From Parasphingorhabdus cellanae (lineage in GTDB: Bacteria > Pseudomonadota > Alphaproteobacteria > Sphingomonadales > Sphingomonadaceae): 64,000 bases of DNA. The translations under genes were made by a program, and so were the position numbers. Within the stretch, counting starts at the first letter, position 1; each line of letters starts with the position of its first letter. The stretch covers positions 1,781,001 through 1,845,000 of the forward strand of contig NZ_CP071794.1 in NCBI RefSeq assembly GCF_017498565.1. Reading direction: 5' to 3'. The notes beneath the pieces were generated by a model. That model saw only the letters and a list, made by a program, of their open reading frames with translations, made no database searches and was not told where the DNA came from. This document shows, in pieces, positions 31,096 through 40,228 of this stretch.

Positions 31096-32472
31096 ATGAT
31101 GAGCACGAGACAAGTTTCAAATAGCAACGATCCTGTGATCGAGCATGTCAGCCAGCTGATCGAGCCAATGCAAGGCGGCGAGAAGCCGAAAGAGCAATGG
31201 CGCATCGGCACCGAGCATGAGAAATTCGTCTATTGCACCACCGACTATCATGCCCCGACTTATGACGAGCCCGGCGGGATCAGGGACCTGCTGCTGGCGC
31301 TGCAGGAATTTGGCTGGAAGCCGGTTGAGGAAAACGGGAAAGTTATTGCCATGGCGGGCGATGACGGCACGGTCAGTCTTGAACCGGCGGGGCAGTTGGA
31401 ACTATCTGGTGCGCCGCTCGAAAATCTGCACGAAACCTGCAACGAAACCGGCCGCCATTTACAGCAAGTAAAAGCCATTGGTGAGAAGACCGGCAAGGGC
31501 TTTCTGGGCATGGGCATGTGGCCTGACAAGACCCGCGCCGAGTTACCGATCATGCCCAAGGGCCGTTACGGCATCATGCTGAACCATATGCCGACCGTCG
31601 GCAGTCTCGGCCTCGACATGATGCTGCGTACCTGCACGATCCAGGTTAATCTCGATTATGCCAGCGAAGCCGACATGGCGCAGAAATTCCGCGTCGGCTT
31701 GGCCCTGCAACCGCTCGCCACCGCGCTATTCGCCAACTCGCCATTCACGGAAAACCAGCCCAATGGCTTTGAAAGCTTCCGCAGCCATATCTGGTCGGAC
31801 ACCGATCCGCACCGCACCGGCATGCTGCCCTTCGTGTTTGAAGAGGGTTTTGGCTATGAACGCTATGCGGAATATATGCTCGACGTGCCGATGTATTTCG
31901 TCTTTCGCGACGGCAAATATATCAATGCGGCGGGTCTCAGTTTCCGCGATTTCCTGAAAGGTGAATTGTCGGTGCTGCCCGGTGAGAAACCAACAATGGC
32001 CGACTGGAATGACCATCTGTCCACCGCCTTCCCCGAAGTGCGCCTGAAAAGCTTCCTCGAAATGCGCGGGGCCGATGGCGGACCGTGGAGCCGGATTTGC
32101 GCCCTGCCCGCTTTCTGGGTCGGACTGCTTTATGATCAGACCGCGCTGGATGCGGCCTGGGATCGGGTCAAAGGCTGGAGCATGGAAGAGCGCGAGGCCC
32201 TGCGTAATGCCGTGCCGAAACAGGGACTCAGCGCGCCGTTGCCTAATGGCGGAAAGCTGCTCGATCTGGCGGGAGAAATTCTCGATATTGCTTCCGCTGG
32301 TCTGACCGCACGCGGTCGGCTCAACACCAGCGGCGACAATGAAAGCGGCTTTCTCGACCCGCTGCGAGAGGTCGTCGCCAAAGGCAAATCCCCCGCCGCC
32401 CAGCTGCTCGATCGCTATCATGGTGAATGGGATGGCGATGTCAGCCGCATCTATGACGAGATGAGTTTTTAG
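31096..32472 (+). CDS. gshA: Glutamate-cysteine ligase
   Basis: 458-residue enzyme for the first step of glutathione synthesis, ATP-dependent joining of glutamate and cysteine. It is the proteobacterial/plant class: WRIGTEHEKFVY near residue 35, GTVSLEPAGQLELSGAPLENLHET at about residue 95, GMGMWPDKTRAELPIMPKGRYGIM, and LDYASEADMAQKFRVGLALQPLATALFANSPF. Length normal for that class. Start is either ATG of a tandem pair at 31096/31099. Monocistronic; repeats follow. Confidence 0.95.
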   Translation: MMSTRQVSNSNDPVIEHVSQLIEPMQGGEKPKEQWRIGTEHEKFVYCTTDYHAPTYDEPGGIRDLLLALQEFGWKPVEENGKVIAMAGDDGTVSLEPAGQLELSGAPLENLHETCNETGRHLQQVKAIGEKTGKGFLGMGMWPDKTRAELPIMPKGRYGIMLNHMPTVGSLGLDMMLRTCTIQVNLDYASEADMAQKFRVGLALQPLATALFANSPFTENQPNGFESFRSHIWSDTDPHRTGMLPFVFEEGFGYERYAEYMLDVPMYFVFRDGKYINAAGLSFRDFLKGELSVLPGEKPTMADWNDHLSTAFPEVRLKSFLEMRGADGGPWSRICALPAFWVGLLYDQTALDAAWDRVKGWSMEEREALRNAVPKQGLSAPLPNGGKLLDLAGEILDIASAGLTARGRLNTSGDNESGFLDPLREVVAKGKSPAAQLLDRYHGEWDGDVSRIYDEMSF

Positions 32473-32550
32473 GGGCCCCCGCCGCAGGGGGGTGACGAAG
32501 GAGACCGGGTTGACGCGCCTGCGGAATATCAACCGCCATTTCAGGCGCTG

Positions 32551-32701
32551 TACTCCCGCGCAGGCGGGAGTCCATCTCCTCGTCGTCACGTCAGACACAT
32601 GCATTTGGGGTAGCTGAGGAACAGCCATCGCGCGATCTTCTGCTGGCGCGTGGTTTTCGGTCGAACTGGAGATAGGCTCCCGCCTGCGCGGGAGCACTGA
32701 T
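32551..32701. repeat. Family E element E1 (paired inverted hairpins)
   Basis: Left hairpin CTCCCGCGCAGGCGGGAG followed by TCCATCTCC; right end GGAGATAGG then CTCCCGCCTGCGCGGGAG. The two ends are inverted with respect to each other across about 100 bp. Same layout as E2 and as element D. Confidence 0.85.
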
Positions 32702-32744
32702 TGCTTGTTGCACCGCTTTTTCATCATCTTGCTCCCACCATGTC

Positions 32745-32772
32745 GTCATCCTGAACTTATTTCAGGATGACG
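32745..32772. repeat. Family C short palindrome, copy 2
   Basis: GTCATCCTGAA-CTTAT-TTCAGGATGACG, the same palindrome as at 11752 apart from the loop. Confidence 0.9.
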
Positions 32773-32985
32773 AAAAAGGATTGAGAAGGCAGACCAACCC
32801 ATCTCTCCACCCAAACCTCTCATTTTGTAACGCAATTGCAACACTCGCGCTGGATTCCGCACGTTTCCGCCCCTTAACACCGCCGTAAACTTGACCATGG
32901 GCCTTCAGAGGGTCAGGGGTTTGCGCACGGGGAACAGGGAACCTCTCCGAATCCATTATCAAATTCATTGCCGGAGAACATCGTC

Positions 32986-35262
32986 ATGCGCCGCATATCT
33001 GTATCTGCAATTTCACGTTTCGCGCTAGCTGGAGCTTTACTCACGGGCGGCATATCCCAACCTGTGCTTGCGCAGGACGAGGCGGGTGCGGATGATGACC
33101 AGCTCGGTACGATTGTCGTAACCGCCCAGCGGCGCGAGGAAAATATTCAGGATGTACCGCTGTCCGTTTCAACATTGAGCAACGATGCCCTGAACGCCGT
33201 ACAATCTGGCGGTAATGATATTCGCAGCCTGGCTGGCCGCGTTCCAAACCTCAATATCGAAAGCTCCTTCGGCCGGACCTTCCCGCGGTTTTTCATTCGC
33301 GGCCTTGGCAATACCGACTTTGACCTCAACGCGTCACAGCCGGTTAGCTTGGTTTACGATGACGTTGTGCTGGAAAACCCAATCCTCAAAGGCTTCCCGG
33401 TATTCGATCTGGACCGGATTGAAGTATTGCGCGGTCCGCAAGGCACATTATTCGGTCGCAATACACCAGCTGGTATCGTGAAATTCGACACAGTGAAACC
33501 AGGTGAGACGAGTGGCTATGCGAAGGTTAGTGTCGCGCGCCTCGGCACCTATCAGGTGGAGGGCGCAGCTGGCGTTACCGATGATAATGGTTTCTCGGTT
33601 CGTCTATCGGCGCTTTATCAGCACCGTGATGACTGGATCGACAATATCGACAATGGCCCTGGCGATGATCTGGGCGGATATGACGACGTCGCTGCCCGTC
33701 TGCAGCTACAATATGAAGATGGTCCACTGACCGCAAGGCTGGTCGGGCAGGTCCGTACAATGGATGGTTCTGCTATCGTCTTTCGTGCCAATAGCTTTGC
33801 CACTGGCAGCAACGATCTTGTCGGCCTCGGCGGACCGGGTACAGAATTTGAGCGCGATTTAACCCGGTCGGATGGTATAAACTTCCAGAAGCTGAACAAT
33901 TACAACCTCGGGCTGACAGTCGAATATGATTTCGGGCCGGTTACGCTGACCTCGGTTACATCCTATTGGGAAGGCGATTTGCAAAGTCGCGGCGATATCG
34001 ACGGCGGCTTTAGCAACGACTTTCCATTCACCCCGCCGGGCGGGCCAGGTTCCATACCTTTCTCTGCCCAGACTCAGGATGATGTCCCAAGCCTCAACCA
34101 ATATACCCAGGAAATCCGCGTTGCCTCGAACAATGAAGAAGGTCTTGGTTATCAATTTGGCGGCTTTTATTTTAACGAACGTCTGGACATTACAACGCTC
34201 GATTTTAGCAACCCACAGGATTTCATTCCCGGAGCAATAGCGCGTCAAAGGCAGGTCAGCGAAGCCTTCGGTATTTTCGGATCTATCTTTTATGCGTTCG
34301 ATAATGGCCTGAAACTGCAGGGCGGCCTGCGTTATAATGACGACCAGCGCGACTTTGTTGCTGGGAGAACGTTTGATACTCGCAATCCTTTTGTCAGCAA
34401 CGGCGGACCTGTTCCGTTCCAGCGCACCAGCGTGGATGCAAACTTGCTAACTTGGGATTTAAGCGCGCTTTATGAAGTCAGCCCGGACATTAATGTTTTT
34501 GCCCGCGCAGCCCGCGGCTATCGCGCACCGGCAATCCAGGGACGGCTGGCCTTTGGTCGCACACTATCGACCGCCACGGATGAGCGCACCATGTCCTATG
34601 AAGCGGGCATAAAAACCACCTTCCTGGATGGCCGTGCCCGGTTCAACCTGACAGGCTATTATTACAATACCGAAGATCTGCAGCTGACAGCTGTTGGTGG
34701 CGGTTCAAACTTCACCACTCTCCTCAACGCTGATGATGTCGAAGGCTATGGCTTTGAAGCTGAGTTGGAAGCGCGCCCGGTGGAAAATCTGACTTTCACC
34801 GTTGGTGTTGGCTATAATGAAAATGAGATCAAGGACGATGATCTTGCGGTAGCTGGGTGCGGCGCGCCCTGCACCGTTCTGGACCCCGCCGTGGCGGGCA
34901 GTCCGGGTATTTTCTCTATAGATGGCAATACCTTACCGCAATCTCCCCGCTGGACGGTCAACTGGACTGCAGGCTATAATATCCCGCTTGGCAGCGGCGA
35001 GCTTTACGCCTTTACCGACTGGTATTACCGTTCGAAAATCAACTTCTTCTTGTACGAGTCCATTGAGTTCAGCGACGATAGTTTGCTCGAAGGTGGATTG
35101 CGGGTTGGTTATCGCACAGGAAACGGCAAAATCGATATTGCCGGGTTTGTGCGGAACATCACGGGTGATGAGTCCGCTGTGGGCGGCATTGACTTCAACA
35201 ACCTGACCACATTTGTAAATCAGCCGCGTATTTATGGCTTGGAGATTGGTACGAAATTCTAG
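32986..35262 (+). CDS. TonB-dependent outer membrane receptor
   Basis: 758 residues. Signal peptide with ALAGALLTGGISQPVLAQ, then a TonB-box-like TIVVTAQRREENIQDVPLSV, a plug domain with FFIRGLGNTDFDLNAS, RIEVLRGPQGTLFGRNTPAGIV, and a 22-strand barrel ending in aromatic F. The architecture is that of the FecA/CirA-like receptors common in sphingomonads. The ligand cannot be told from the sequence. The ATG at 32986 has GGAG nine bases upstream; a TTG at 32968 is less likely. No TonB or regulator gene next to it. Confidence 0.92.
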   Translation: MRRISVSAISRFALAGALLTGGISQPVLAQDEAGADDDQLGTIVVTAQRREENIQDVPLSVSTLSNDALNAVQSGGNDIRSLAGRVPNLNIESSFGRTFPRFFIRGLGNTDFDLNASQPVSLVYDDVVLENPILKGFPVFDLDRIEVLRGPQGTLFGRNTPAGIVKFDTVKPGETSGYAKVSVARLGTYQVEGAAGVTDDNGFSVRLSALYQHRDDWIDNIDNGPGDDLGGYDDVAARLQLQYEDGPLTARLVGQVRTMDGSAIVFRANSFATGSNDLVGLGGPGTEFERDLTRSDGINFQKLNNYNLGLTVEYDFGPVTLTSVTSYWEGDLQSRGDIDGGFSNDFPFTPPGGPGSIPFSAQTQDDVPSLNQYTQEIRVASNNEEGLGYQFGGFYFNERLDITTLDFSNPQDFIPGAIARQRQVSEAFGIFGSIFYAFDNGLKLQGGLRYNDDQRDFVAGRTFDTRNPFVSNGGPVPFQRTSVDANLLTWDLSALYEVSPDINVFARAARGYRAPAIQGRLAFGRTLSTATDERTMSYEAGIKTTFLDGRARFNLTGYYYNTEDLQLTAVGGGSNFTTLLNADDVEGYGFEAELEARPVENLTFTVGVGYNENEIKDDDLAVAGCGAPCTVLDPAVAGSPGIFSIDGNTLPQSPRWTVNWTAGYNIPLGSGELYAFTDWYYRSKINFFLYESIEFSDDSLLEGGLRVGYRTGNGKIDIAGFVRNITGDESAVGGIDFNNLTTFVNQPRIYGLEIGTKF

Positions 35263-35268
35263 GCCTTG

Positions 35269-35416
35269 TGCCCCGGCGCAGGCCGGGGTCTATCTCCAGA
35301 CATCGCGATTATATACAGCCGTTTTGGGGCGCTGTTGAACCCGAACCCTTCGCCTTCCAAACCATAACGCTTTTGATGACAGTTAGGAGATGGGCCCCCG
35401 CCTGCGCGGGGGCACC
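35269..35416. repeat. Family E element E2
   Basis: Left hairpin CCCCGGCGCAGGCCGGGG then TCTATCTCC; right end GGAGATGGG then CCCCCGCCTGCGCGGGGG. Located between the TonB receptor and dinB, just after the receptor stop codon. Confidence 0.85.
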
Positions 35417-35424
35417 GGCCTGCC

Positions 35425-36528
35425 CTAAAACTCAAACGCCGATTGTCCCGCCTCACCGGCCGACGCTTCTTCCGCCGCCTCAACCACACCCTCAAGGTTC
35501 GCCAGCGTCAGGCCCAATAGCCGCACGCCATTTTCAACCGGCATGATGCTCGCGAGCAATTCGCGGCCGATATCGGCAAATTCCGCCTTGCCCTCGATAT
35601 TGCGCTCCAGCGATTTTGACCGGGTGATCTGCCGAAAGTCCGCATATTTGGCCTTCAGTGTCACTGTCCGGCCGCGCGCACCGGATTTCTCGATACTGTT
35701 CCAGACGATCTCGATAATCTTCTCCATCGCTTCTTCCAGATCGGTATCGCTGACCAGATCACTGCCATAGGTGCGCTCTCCGCCGACGGATTTGCGGATA
35801 CGATTGGGTTTGACCTCGCGGTGGTCGACACCGCGAGAGGCGCGGAACAGATAACCGGCCGACTTGCCAAAATGCTGGCGTAGAAACTCCTCCGACTGCG
35901 CCCGCAAATCCGCGCCGGTATGGATATTGAGCTTCGCCATCCGCTCCCCTGTCTTTGGCCCCACGCCAAAGAAACGTCGCACCGGCAATTGCGCGACAAA
36001 ATCCGCACCCTGATGGGGTTTGATGACGCACATGCCATCGGGTTTGTTCTGGTCAGACGCGATCTTGGCGATAAACTTGTTGTAGCTCACCCCGGCACTG
36101 GCGGTCAGCTGCGTCTGCTTCTTAATCTCGGCGCGGATCATTTCGGCAATCCGGGTGGCATTGCCAATCCCCATCTTATCTTGGGTCACGTCGATATAGG
36201 CCTCATCCAGCGATAGCGGCTCGACCAGATCGCTATGGGTGCGGAAGATGGCGCGGATCTGCTGTGACACCTCCCTATAGACATCAAAGCGATGCTTGAC
36301 GAATATCAGGTCGGGACAGCGCCGTTTCGCGGTGACCGATGGCATGGCGGAGCGCACACCAAATTGCCTTGCTTCATAGCTTGCCGCCGCAACCACGCCG
36401 CGCGCGGCCGATCCGCCGACGGCAACAGGCTTGCCGCGCAATTCGGGATGGTCGCGCTGTTCAACACTCGCAAAAAACGCATCCATATCGATATGGATGA
36501 TTTTGCGGATGCCGAGCTGTTCCGTCAT
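35425..36528 (-). CDS. dinB: DNA polymerase IV (Y family)
   Basis: 367-residue translesion polymerase. Metal-binding residues are in HIDMDAFFASVEQRD and LSLDEAYIDVT; the PGAS-like VAVGGSAARGVVAAASYEAR and the TASAGVSYNKFIAKIASD segments are typical. Helix-hairpin-helix at about residues 185-215 and the little finger domain after 245. The beta-clamp tail motif is near the end (QSAFEF). The start overlaps the stop codon of the pentapeptide/LprI gene as ATGA, so dinB is second in a two-gene unit and I see no SOS box immediately upstream of the pair. Confidence 0.96.
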   Translation of the reverse strand: MTEQLGIRKIIHIDMDAFFASVEQRDHPELRGKPVAVGGSAARGVVAAASYEARQFGVRSAMPSVTAKRRCPDLIFVKHRFDVYREVSQQIRAIFRTHSDLVEPLSLDEAYIDVTQDKMGIGNATRIAEMIRAEIKKQTQLTASAGVSYNKFIAKIASDQNKPDGMCVIKPHQGADFVAQLPVRRFFGVGPKTGERMAKLNIHTGADLRAQSEEFLRQHFGKSAGYLFRASRGVDHREVKPNRIRKSVGGERTYGSDLVSDTDLEEAMEKIIEIVWNSIEKSGARGRTVTLKAKYADFRQITRSKSLERNIEGKAEFADIGRELLASIMPVENGVRLLGLTLANLEGVVEAAEEASAGEAGQSAFEF

Positions 36529-38096
36529 CGTTCGGTTTCGGCAGCCTTGCGGTATCGTTCCATCACCGCCGCAGGAACTGCCATCCGGACCATCGGCGGA
36601 AAACTCGCCCGCGCGCCGCAGCTGACATAGTTCATCGCCGGGCTATCGTCTTCACCCAGAAACTTCCCGCGCTTATAAATTTCAATCTGTCCGTCATGAT
36701 ACCGCAGAACCGGGTAGTTGCGGGCCACACCATTTTTGGATTCCGCTATGCTGTACCAACCGGTAGCCGGATCAAACCGCAAACCTTTGATACCGAGATT
36801 GCATAGATGTGCATTGGCCCCGACTGCATCGCCAGAAGCTTCAAGGCTGCCATCCACGCTGCGTTTGACCCAGAGGCTGGAGCGCCCCGCTCCCGCCAGT
36901 ATCGGCACCAGCTGCGTATAGCTTGGCGATTGTTTGATATCGTCCGTTAGCGGCAGAACGTCTTGCAAGAACAAAGCCTCTTCGCCGGGCCTCAACCAAT
37001 CTTGTTCCCCCAAAAGCCCAATTAACTGTCCAACCCGCTTATCATAAGACCGGCGTAAACAATCGGTCGGATATTCCGCAGCACCGCAAGTATTGCGCTG
37101 TTTTAGCCACGCTTTCTGGCTCGCTTTCACGCCGCCGCCCTGCTTGCGAGCCCGTTTATATAAAGCAGCAACTTGCCGGTCATATTGCCGCAAGTCGCTG
37201 TTATATTCGCCGCAAATTTCCTTCTCAATATCGGTTCTGGCTTCGCCGCAATCGAAAGAGGGCGCGTCATTTCCCTGCGCTGTCAGTGCGGATGACATCA
37301 ACACCAACCATGTTTCGGGCAGCACCATGACCTTTTCATCGCCGCCGGCGACAAAGACCGCACCCATATTGCTCGCATCCTTGAAAGCCGTGAGCTGACG
37401 CGGGCTGATCACCGTCTGGTTCAAAATAGCACCTGTCATATCAGCATCGTAGAAACCAAAGCTGCTAATATCGGCAAAGGCCAAGTTTGTACCGCGGGCA
37501 CTGATGCCATTACGCGCAATCGGGCAGCCATCAGACACGGTAATGCCGCAGTCAAATTTGAATCCGGTCAAGTCGGCAGCATCGATATTGAGACCCTCGA
37601 CATCGCCTTCCCAGCCGCCGTCAAGCTTTCCACTGGTCCAGTCCGCGGCCTTGGCATCAACCCCGGCAAAGATGCTGCTGCGGATCAGGATATCCTGCAT
37701 TCTCGCGCCGATCATTCCGGCGTGTTGCATATTTGATTTAATGAAACCAAGGCCCGGCGCCTTCGTCCCGGTCCAGTCGGAGCGACTGAGATCGGTCTCT
37801 ACGAAACAGATATTGGATAGCTCCACGCCTGTGAAATCCCAACCCGAAAAATTGCCGCCCTCGATCAATATGGTCTTGTCGCCTGCGGCTCGAGAATAGC
37901 TCGCGATTTGTTCCGGCGATGTGATTTTCGTGCCGTCATAGGTTCGCATCGCTTCGCCTGCTCGCTCGCCGTCAACACCGCCATAGATATTGCCATAGGC
38001 ATATTGGCAACCCGGAACGGGCGGGGTCGGCAGCTGCGCCGCCGCTGGCGTGGCAATGAAAAGGAAGGTCAGAGCCTTGCTCCAAAGCGACAACAT
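36525..38096 (-). CDS. Secreted pentapeptide-repeat protein with LprI-like domain
   Basis: 523 residues. Signal peptide ending AAAQ; residues about 75-215 are pentapeptide-like repeats (A(D/N)LXX units such as NFSGWDFTGVELS and NIDAADLTGFKF). Residues about 280-350 carry the LprI/DUF1311 pattern: FDCGEARTDIEKEIC, then LRQYDRQVAALYKRA and a later pair of cysteines (C..C in NTCGAAEYPTDC). The C-terminal 170 residues are unassigned. It is exported to the periplasm. It is upstream of and translationally coupled to dinB. Confidence 0.8.
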   Translation of the reverse strand: MLSLWSKALTFLFIATPAAAQLPTPPVPGCQYAYGNIYGGVDGERAGEAMRTYDGTKITSPEQIASYSRAAGDKTILIEGGNFSGWDFTGVELSNICFVETDLSRSDWTGTKAPGLGFIKSNMQHAGMIGARMQDILIRSSIFAGVDAKAADWTSGKLDGGWEGDVEGLNIDAADLTGFKFDCGITVSDGCPIARNGISARGTNLAFADISSFGFYDADMTGAILNQTVISPRQLTAFKDASNMGAVFVAGGDEKVMVLPETWLVLMSSALTAQGNDAPSFDCGEARTDIEKEICGEYNSDLRQYDRQVAALYKRARKQGGGVKASQKAWLKQRNTCGAAEYPTDCLRRSYDKRVGQLIGLLGEQDWLRPGEEALFLQDVLPLTDDIKQSPSYTQLVPILAGAGRSSLWVKRSVDGSLEASGDAVGANAHLCNLGIKGLRFDPATGWYSIAESKNGVARNYPVLRYHDGQIEIYKRGKFLGEDDSPAMNYVSCGARASFPPMVRMAVPAAVMERYRKAAETER

Positions 38097-38165
38097 AATG
38101 TGTTTATCGAAAATCTCAGAAAACTCCCTGTCTGAATAGCAATAGCATTTTCACCTATAGCCACG

Positions 38166-39479
38166 ATGAATATTAGTTGCCATAGGCCGCCCGTGAATAA
38201 CAACGTGCACAACAAAGCGAATAACACGTCTCTTCCCTTTCCGATTGGCCGGATTGAGCTGATCATCATGATGGCCAGCTTGATGTCGCTCAACGCGTTG
38301 GCGATCGACATCATGCTGCCTGCGCTTGGCCTTATTTCCGATGACTTTGCCCTGGCGGGCGAGAATGACCGGCAATGGATCATCACCTCCTATATTTACG
38401 GCATGGCCATAGGCTCGATCCTCTATGGCTCATTGGCCGATCGTTATGGACGGAAGCCTGTACTTTTGGTGACTACCGCAATTTATGTCGGCTTTGGAAT
38501 CCTCTGCGCGTTTAGCGAAAATTACGATCTGCTCCTTGCCGCGCGGTTCATTCAGGGGCTGGCTGCATCCGCTATGGGTGTTCTCGCGAACAGCATCATC
38601 CGGGACCGCTATGAAGGTGATGCGATGGCGCGGACCATGTCGACCATCATGATGGTGTTTATGGCCGTGCCGGTGCTTGCGCCGATGCTGGGCCAGCTCG
38701 TGCTGGTCTTTGCGCCATGGCAGGTAATTTTTATCGTCTTGTCCGGTTTCGGATTGCTCGCGCTGATCTGGGTCTTTATCCGGTTGCCGGAAACGCTGAA
38801 CCCTGATGACAAAACATCAATCAACATTTCATCAGTCGCTAGCGCATGGGCCCATGTGATTCTGCATCGCAACGCTGTTGGCCATGTGCTGGCCAGCGGC
38901 CTGATGATGGCACCGCTTTTTGCGTTCATCGCATCGGCGCAGCAAATATTCTTCAACACTTTTGATGCAGCCCATATTTTCGTGTTCATCTTTGCGGTCA
39001 ATGCCATCGCGATGGCCTTTTGCAATTTCATCAACAGCCGGATCGTCATGCGATTTGGCGCGCGGCGCGTGTCGCAAGCCGCCCTCATATTTTTCATCGT
39101 GATCGCGATAATACACTTGGGTATCACGCTGGCGGGTTGGCTGACCATGTGGATATTCGTCGTCTTACTCGCCGCATCCATGGGTATGGTCGGCTTCACT
39201 GGCGCGAATTTTAGTTCAGTGGCGATGCAACCATTTGGTAAAACTGCTGGTGTAGCCTCTTCATTCCAGAATTTCACACGGACCTTGATCTCCGCCGCGA
39301 TTGGTGGGGCGATCGGCCTTCAATTTGATGGCACAACTCTGCCGCTCGTCATCGGATTTTTCATTTGCGGTAGCGGCGCTTTTTTGTTTGTACTCTGGGC
39401 TGAAAAAGGGCGTCTATTCCGCCGCGTTCAGACAGCGGCAACAAGCGGACCGTTATCGCCAGACCAACGCGCCGTATAG
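38166..39479 (+). CDS. MFS multidrug efflux transporter (Bcr/CflA type)
   Basis: 437 residues with about 12 membrane helices. Signatures: the LADRYGRKPVLL loop between helices 2 and 3 (GSLADRYGRKP), ARFIQGLAASAMGVLANSIIRDRY in helix 4-5, and the helix 5 motif PVLAPMLGQL. These match the drug:H+ antiporter-1 Bcr/CflA group. The substrate cannot be told. Divergent from the pentapeptide gene by 69 bp. The downstream DUF2147 gene follows 21 bp later in the same direction. Confidence 0.9.
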   Translation: MNISCHRPPVNNNVHNKANNTSLPFPIGRIELIIMMASLMSLNALAIDIMLPALGLISDDFALAGENDRQWIITSYIYGMAIGSILYGSLADRYGRKPVLLVTTAIYVGFGILCAFSENYDLLLAARFIQGLAASAMGVLANSIIRDRYEGDAMARTMSTIMMVFMAVPVLAPMLGQLVLVFAPWQVIFIVLSGFGLLALIWVFIRLPETLNPDDKTSINISSVASAWAHVILHRNAVGHVLASGLMMAPLFAFIASAQQIFFNTFDAAHIFVFIFAVNAIAMAFCNFINSRIVMRFGARRVSQAALIFFIVIAIIHLGITLAGWLTMWIFVVLLAASMGMVGFTGANFSSVAMQPFGKTAGVASSFQNFTRTLISAAIGGAIGLQFDGTTLPLVIGFFICGSGAFLFVLWAEKGRLFRRVQTAATSGPLSPDQRAV

Positions 39480-39500
39480 AATTGATAGGAACAGCACGAT

Positions 39501-39929
39501 ATGAAACGCAATCTGATCGCAAAAACCATGATTTTAACTGGCGGCCTAATGCTGGCCACGCCGGTCCTGGCCGCTGATTCGATTGACGGCAATTGGGTCA
39601 CGGAAGACCGCGACGCGATTATCAAAATCGGGAAATGCGGCAATACCGTGTGCGGACGCATCCACAAATATCTCGTCACGCCGCCTAATGGTACGGACCA
39701 AAAAGACGTCAATAACCCCAACAAGAAACTGCGCGACCGCAAAGTGCTCGGCATAGCTATTTTGACGGGTTTCAAACCAGATGGCAAAATCTGGCGCGGC
39801 AAGGTCTATGATCCCAAAAGCGGCAAGACCTATCGTTCTGAAGTGCAGCGGATTTCACCAACTAAGCTTAAGATGAAAGGCTGTATCGCCTTTATCTGCC
39901 AGGGCCAGAATTGGACGCGGGCGAAATAG
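39501..39929 (+). CDS. DUF2147 domain exported protein
   Basis: 142 residues. Signal peptide ending TPVLAADSIDG, then the DUF2147 beta-barrel-like fold with GNWVTEDRDAIIKIGKCGNTVCGRI, DRKVLGIAILTGFKPDGKIWRGKVYDPKSGKTY and a C-terminal LKMKGCIAFICQGQNWTR. The two cysteine pairs could form disulfides. Periplasmic, function unknown. It ends 19 bp before A9. Confidence 0.88.
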   Translation: MKRNLIAKTMILTGGLMLATPVLAADSIDGNWVTEDRDAIIKIGKCGNTVCGRIHKYLVTPPNGTDQKDVNNPNKKLRDRKVLGIAILTGFKPDGKIWRGKVYDPKSGKTYRSEVQRISPTKLKMKGCIAFICQGQNWTRAK

Positions 39930-39947
39930 GGGAGTTTTTATTTATTC

Positions 39948-40198
39948 CCTCAGGCGCCGGGCGCGGGCATCCGCCCGCTTGGCTTTCCTCGCATAAGCTC
40001 GGGCGCGCGGTCGCGCTTGCCTCGCTGCGCTCGGACAATCCTCTAGAGTTTGGCACCAGACCGACGCGAAGCGAGGCAAGGGCGCCAAGAATCAGATGGC
40101 GTCCGCCGCGCCTTATTGGCGCGATAGCCAAGGGCACGGATGTGCCCGCCCGGCGCTTGAGGGAATAAATAAATCCCTCGCGCCTGGCGCTTGAGGTT
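39948..40198. repeat. Family A palindromic element, full copy A9 plus extra end
   Basis: Full A element (39948-40162) plus one additional right terminus (GCGCCTGGCGCTTGAGG, to 40198). Spacer shared with A4. It lies between two convergent genes. Confidence 0.92.
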
Positions 40199-40228
40199 CG
40201 ATAAAGACTTTCCCTTAACGGCAAGAAA

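Larger units (their letters stand above)
32473..32985. other. Intergenic region with repeats between gshA and TonB receptor
   Basis: 513 bp with no convincing gene. It holds an E-type inverted pair (32551-32701) and a C palindrome (32745-32772). The last 200 bp is more AT-rich and should contain the promoter of the TonB receptor, for which I could not pick a clear -35/-10. Confidence 0.6.

Noticed and set aside
31726..32727. Minus-strand open frame over gshA and repeats
   Set aside because: Antisense of gshA continuing through E-type repeats; no protein features.
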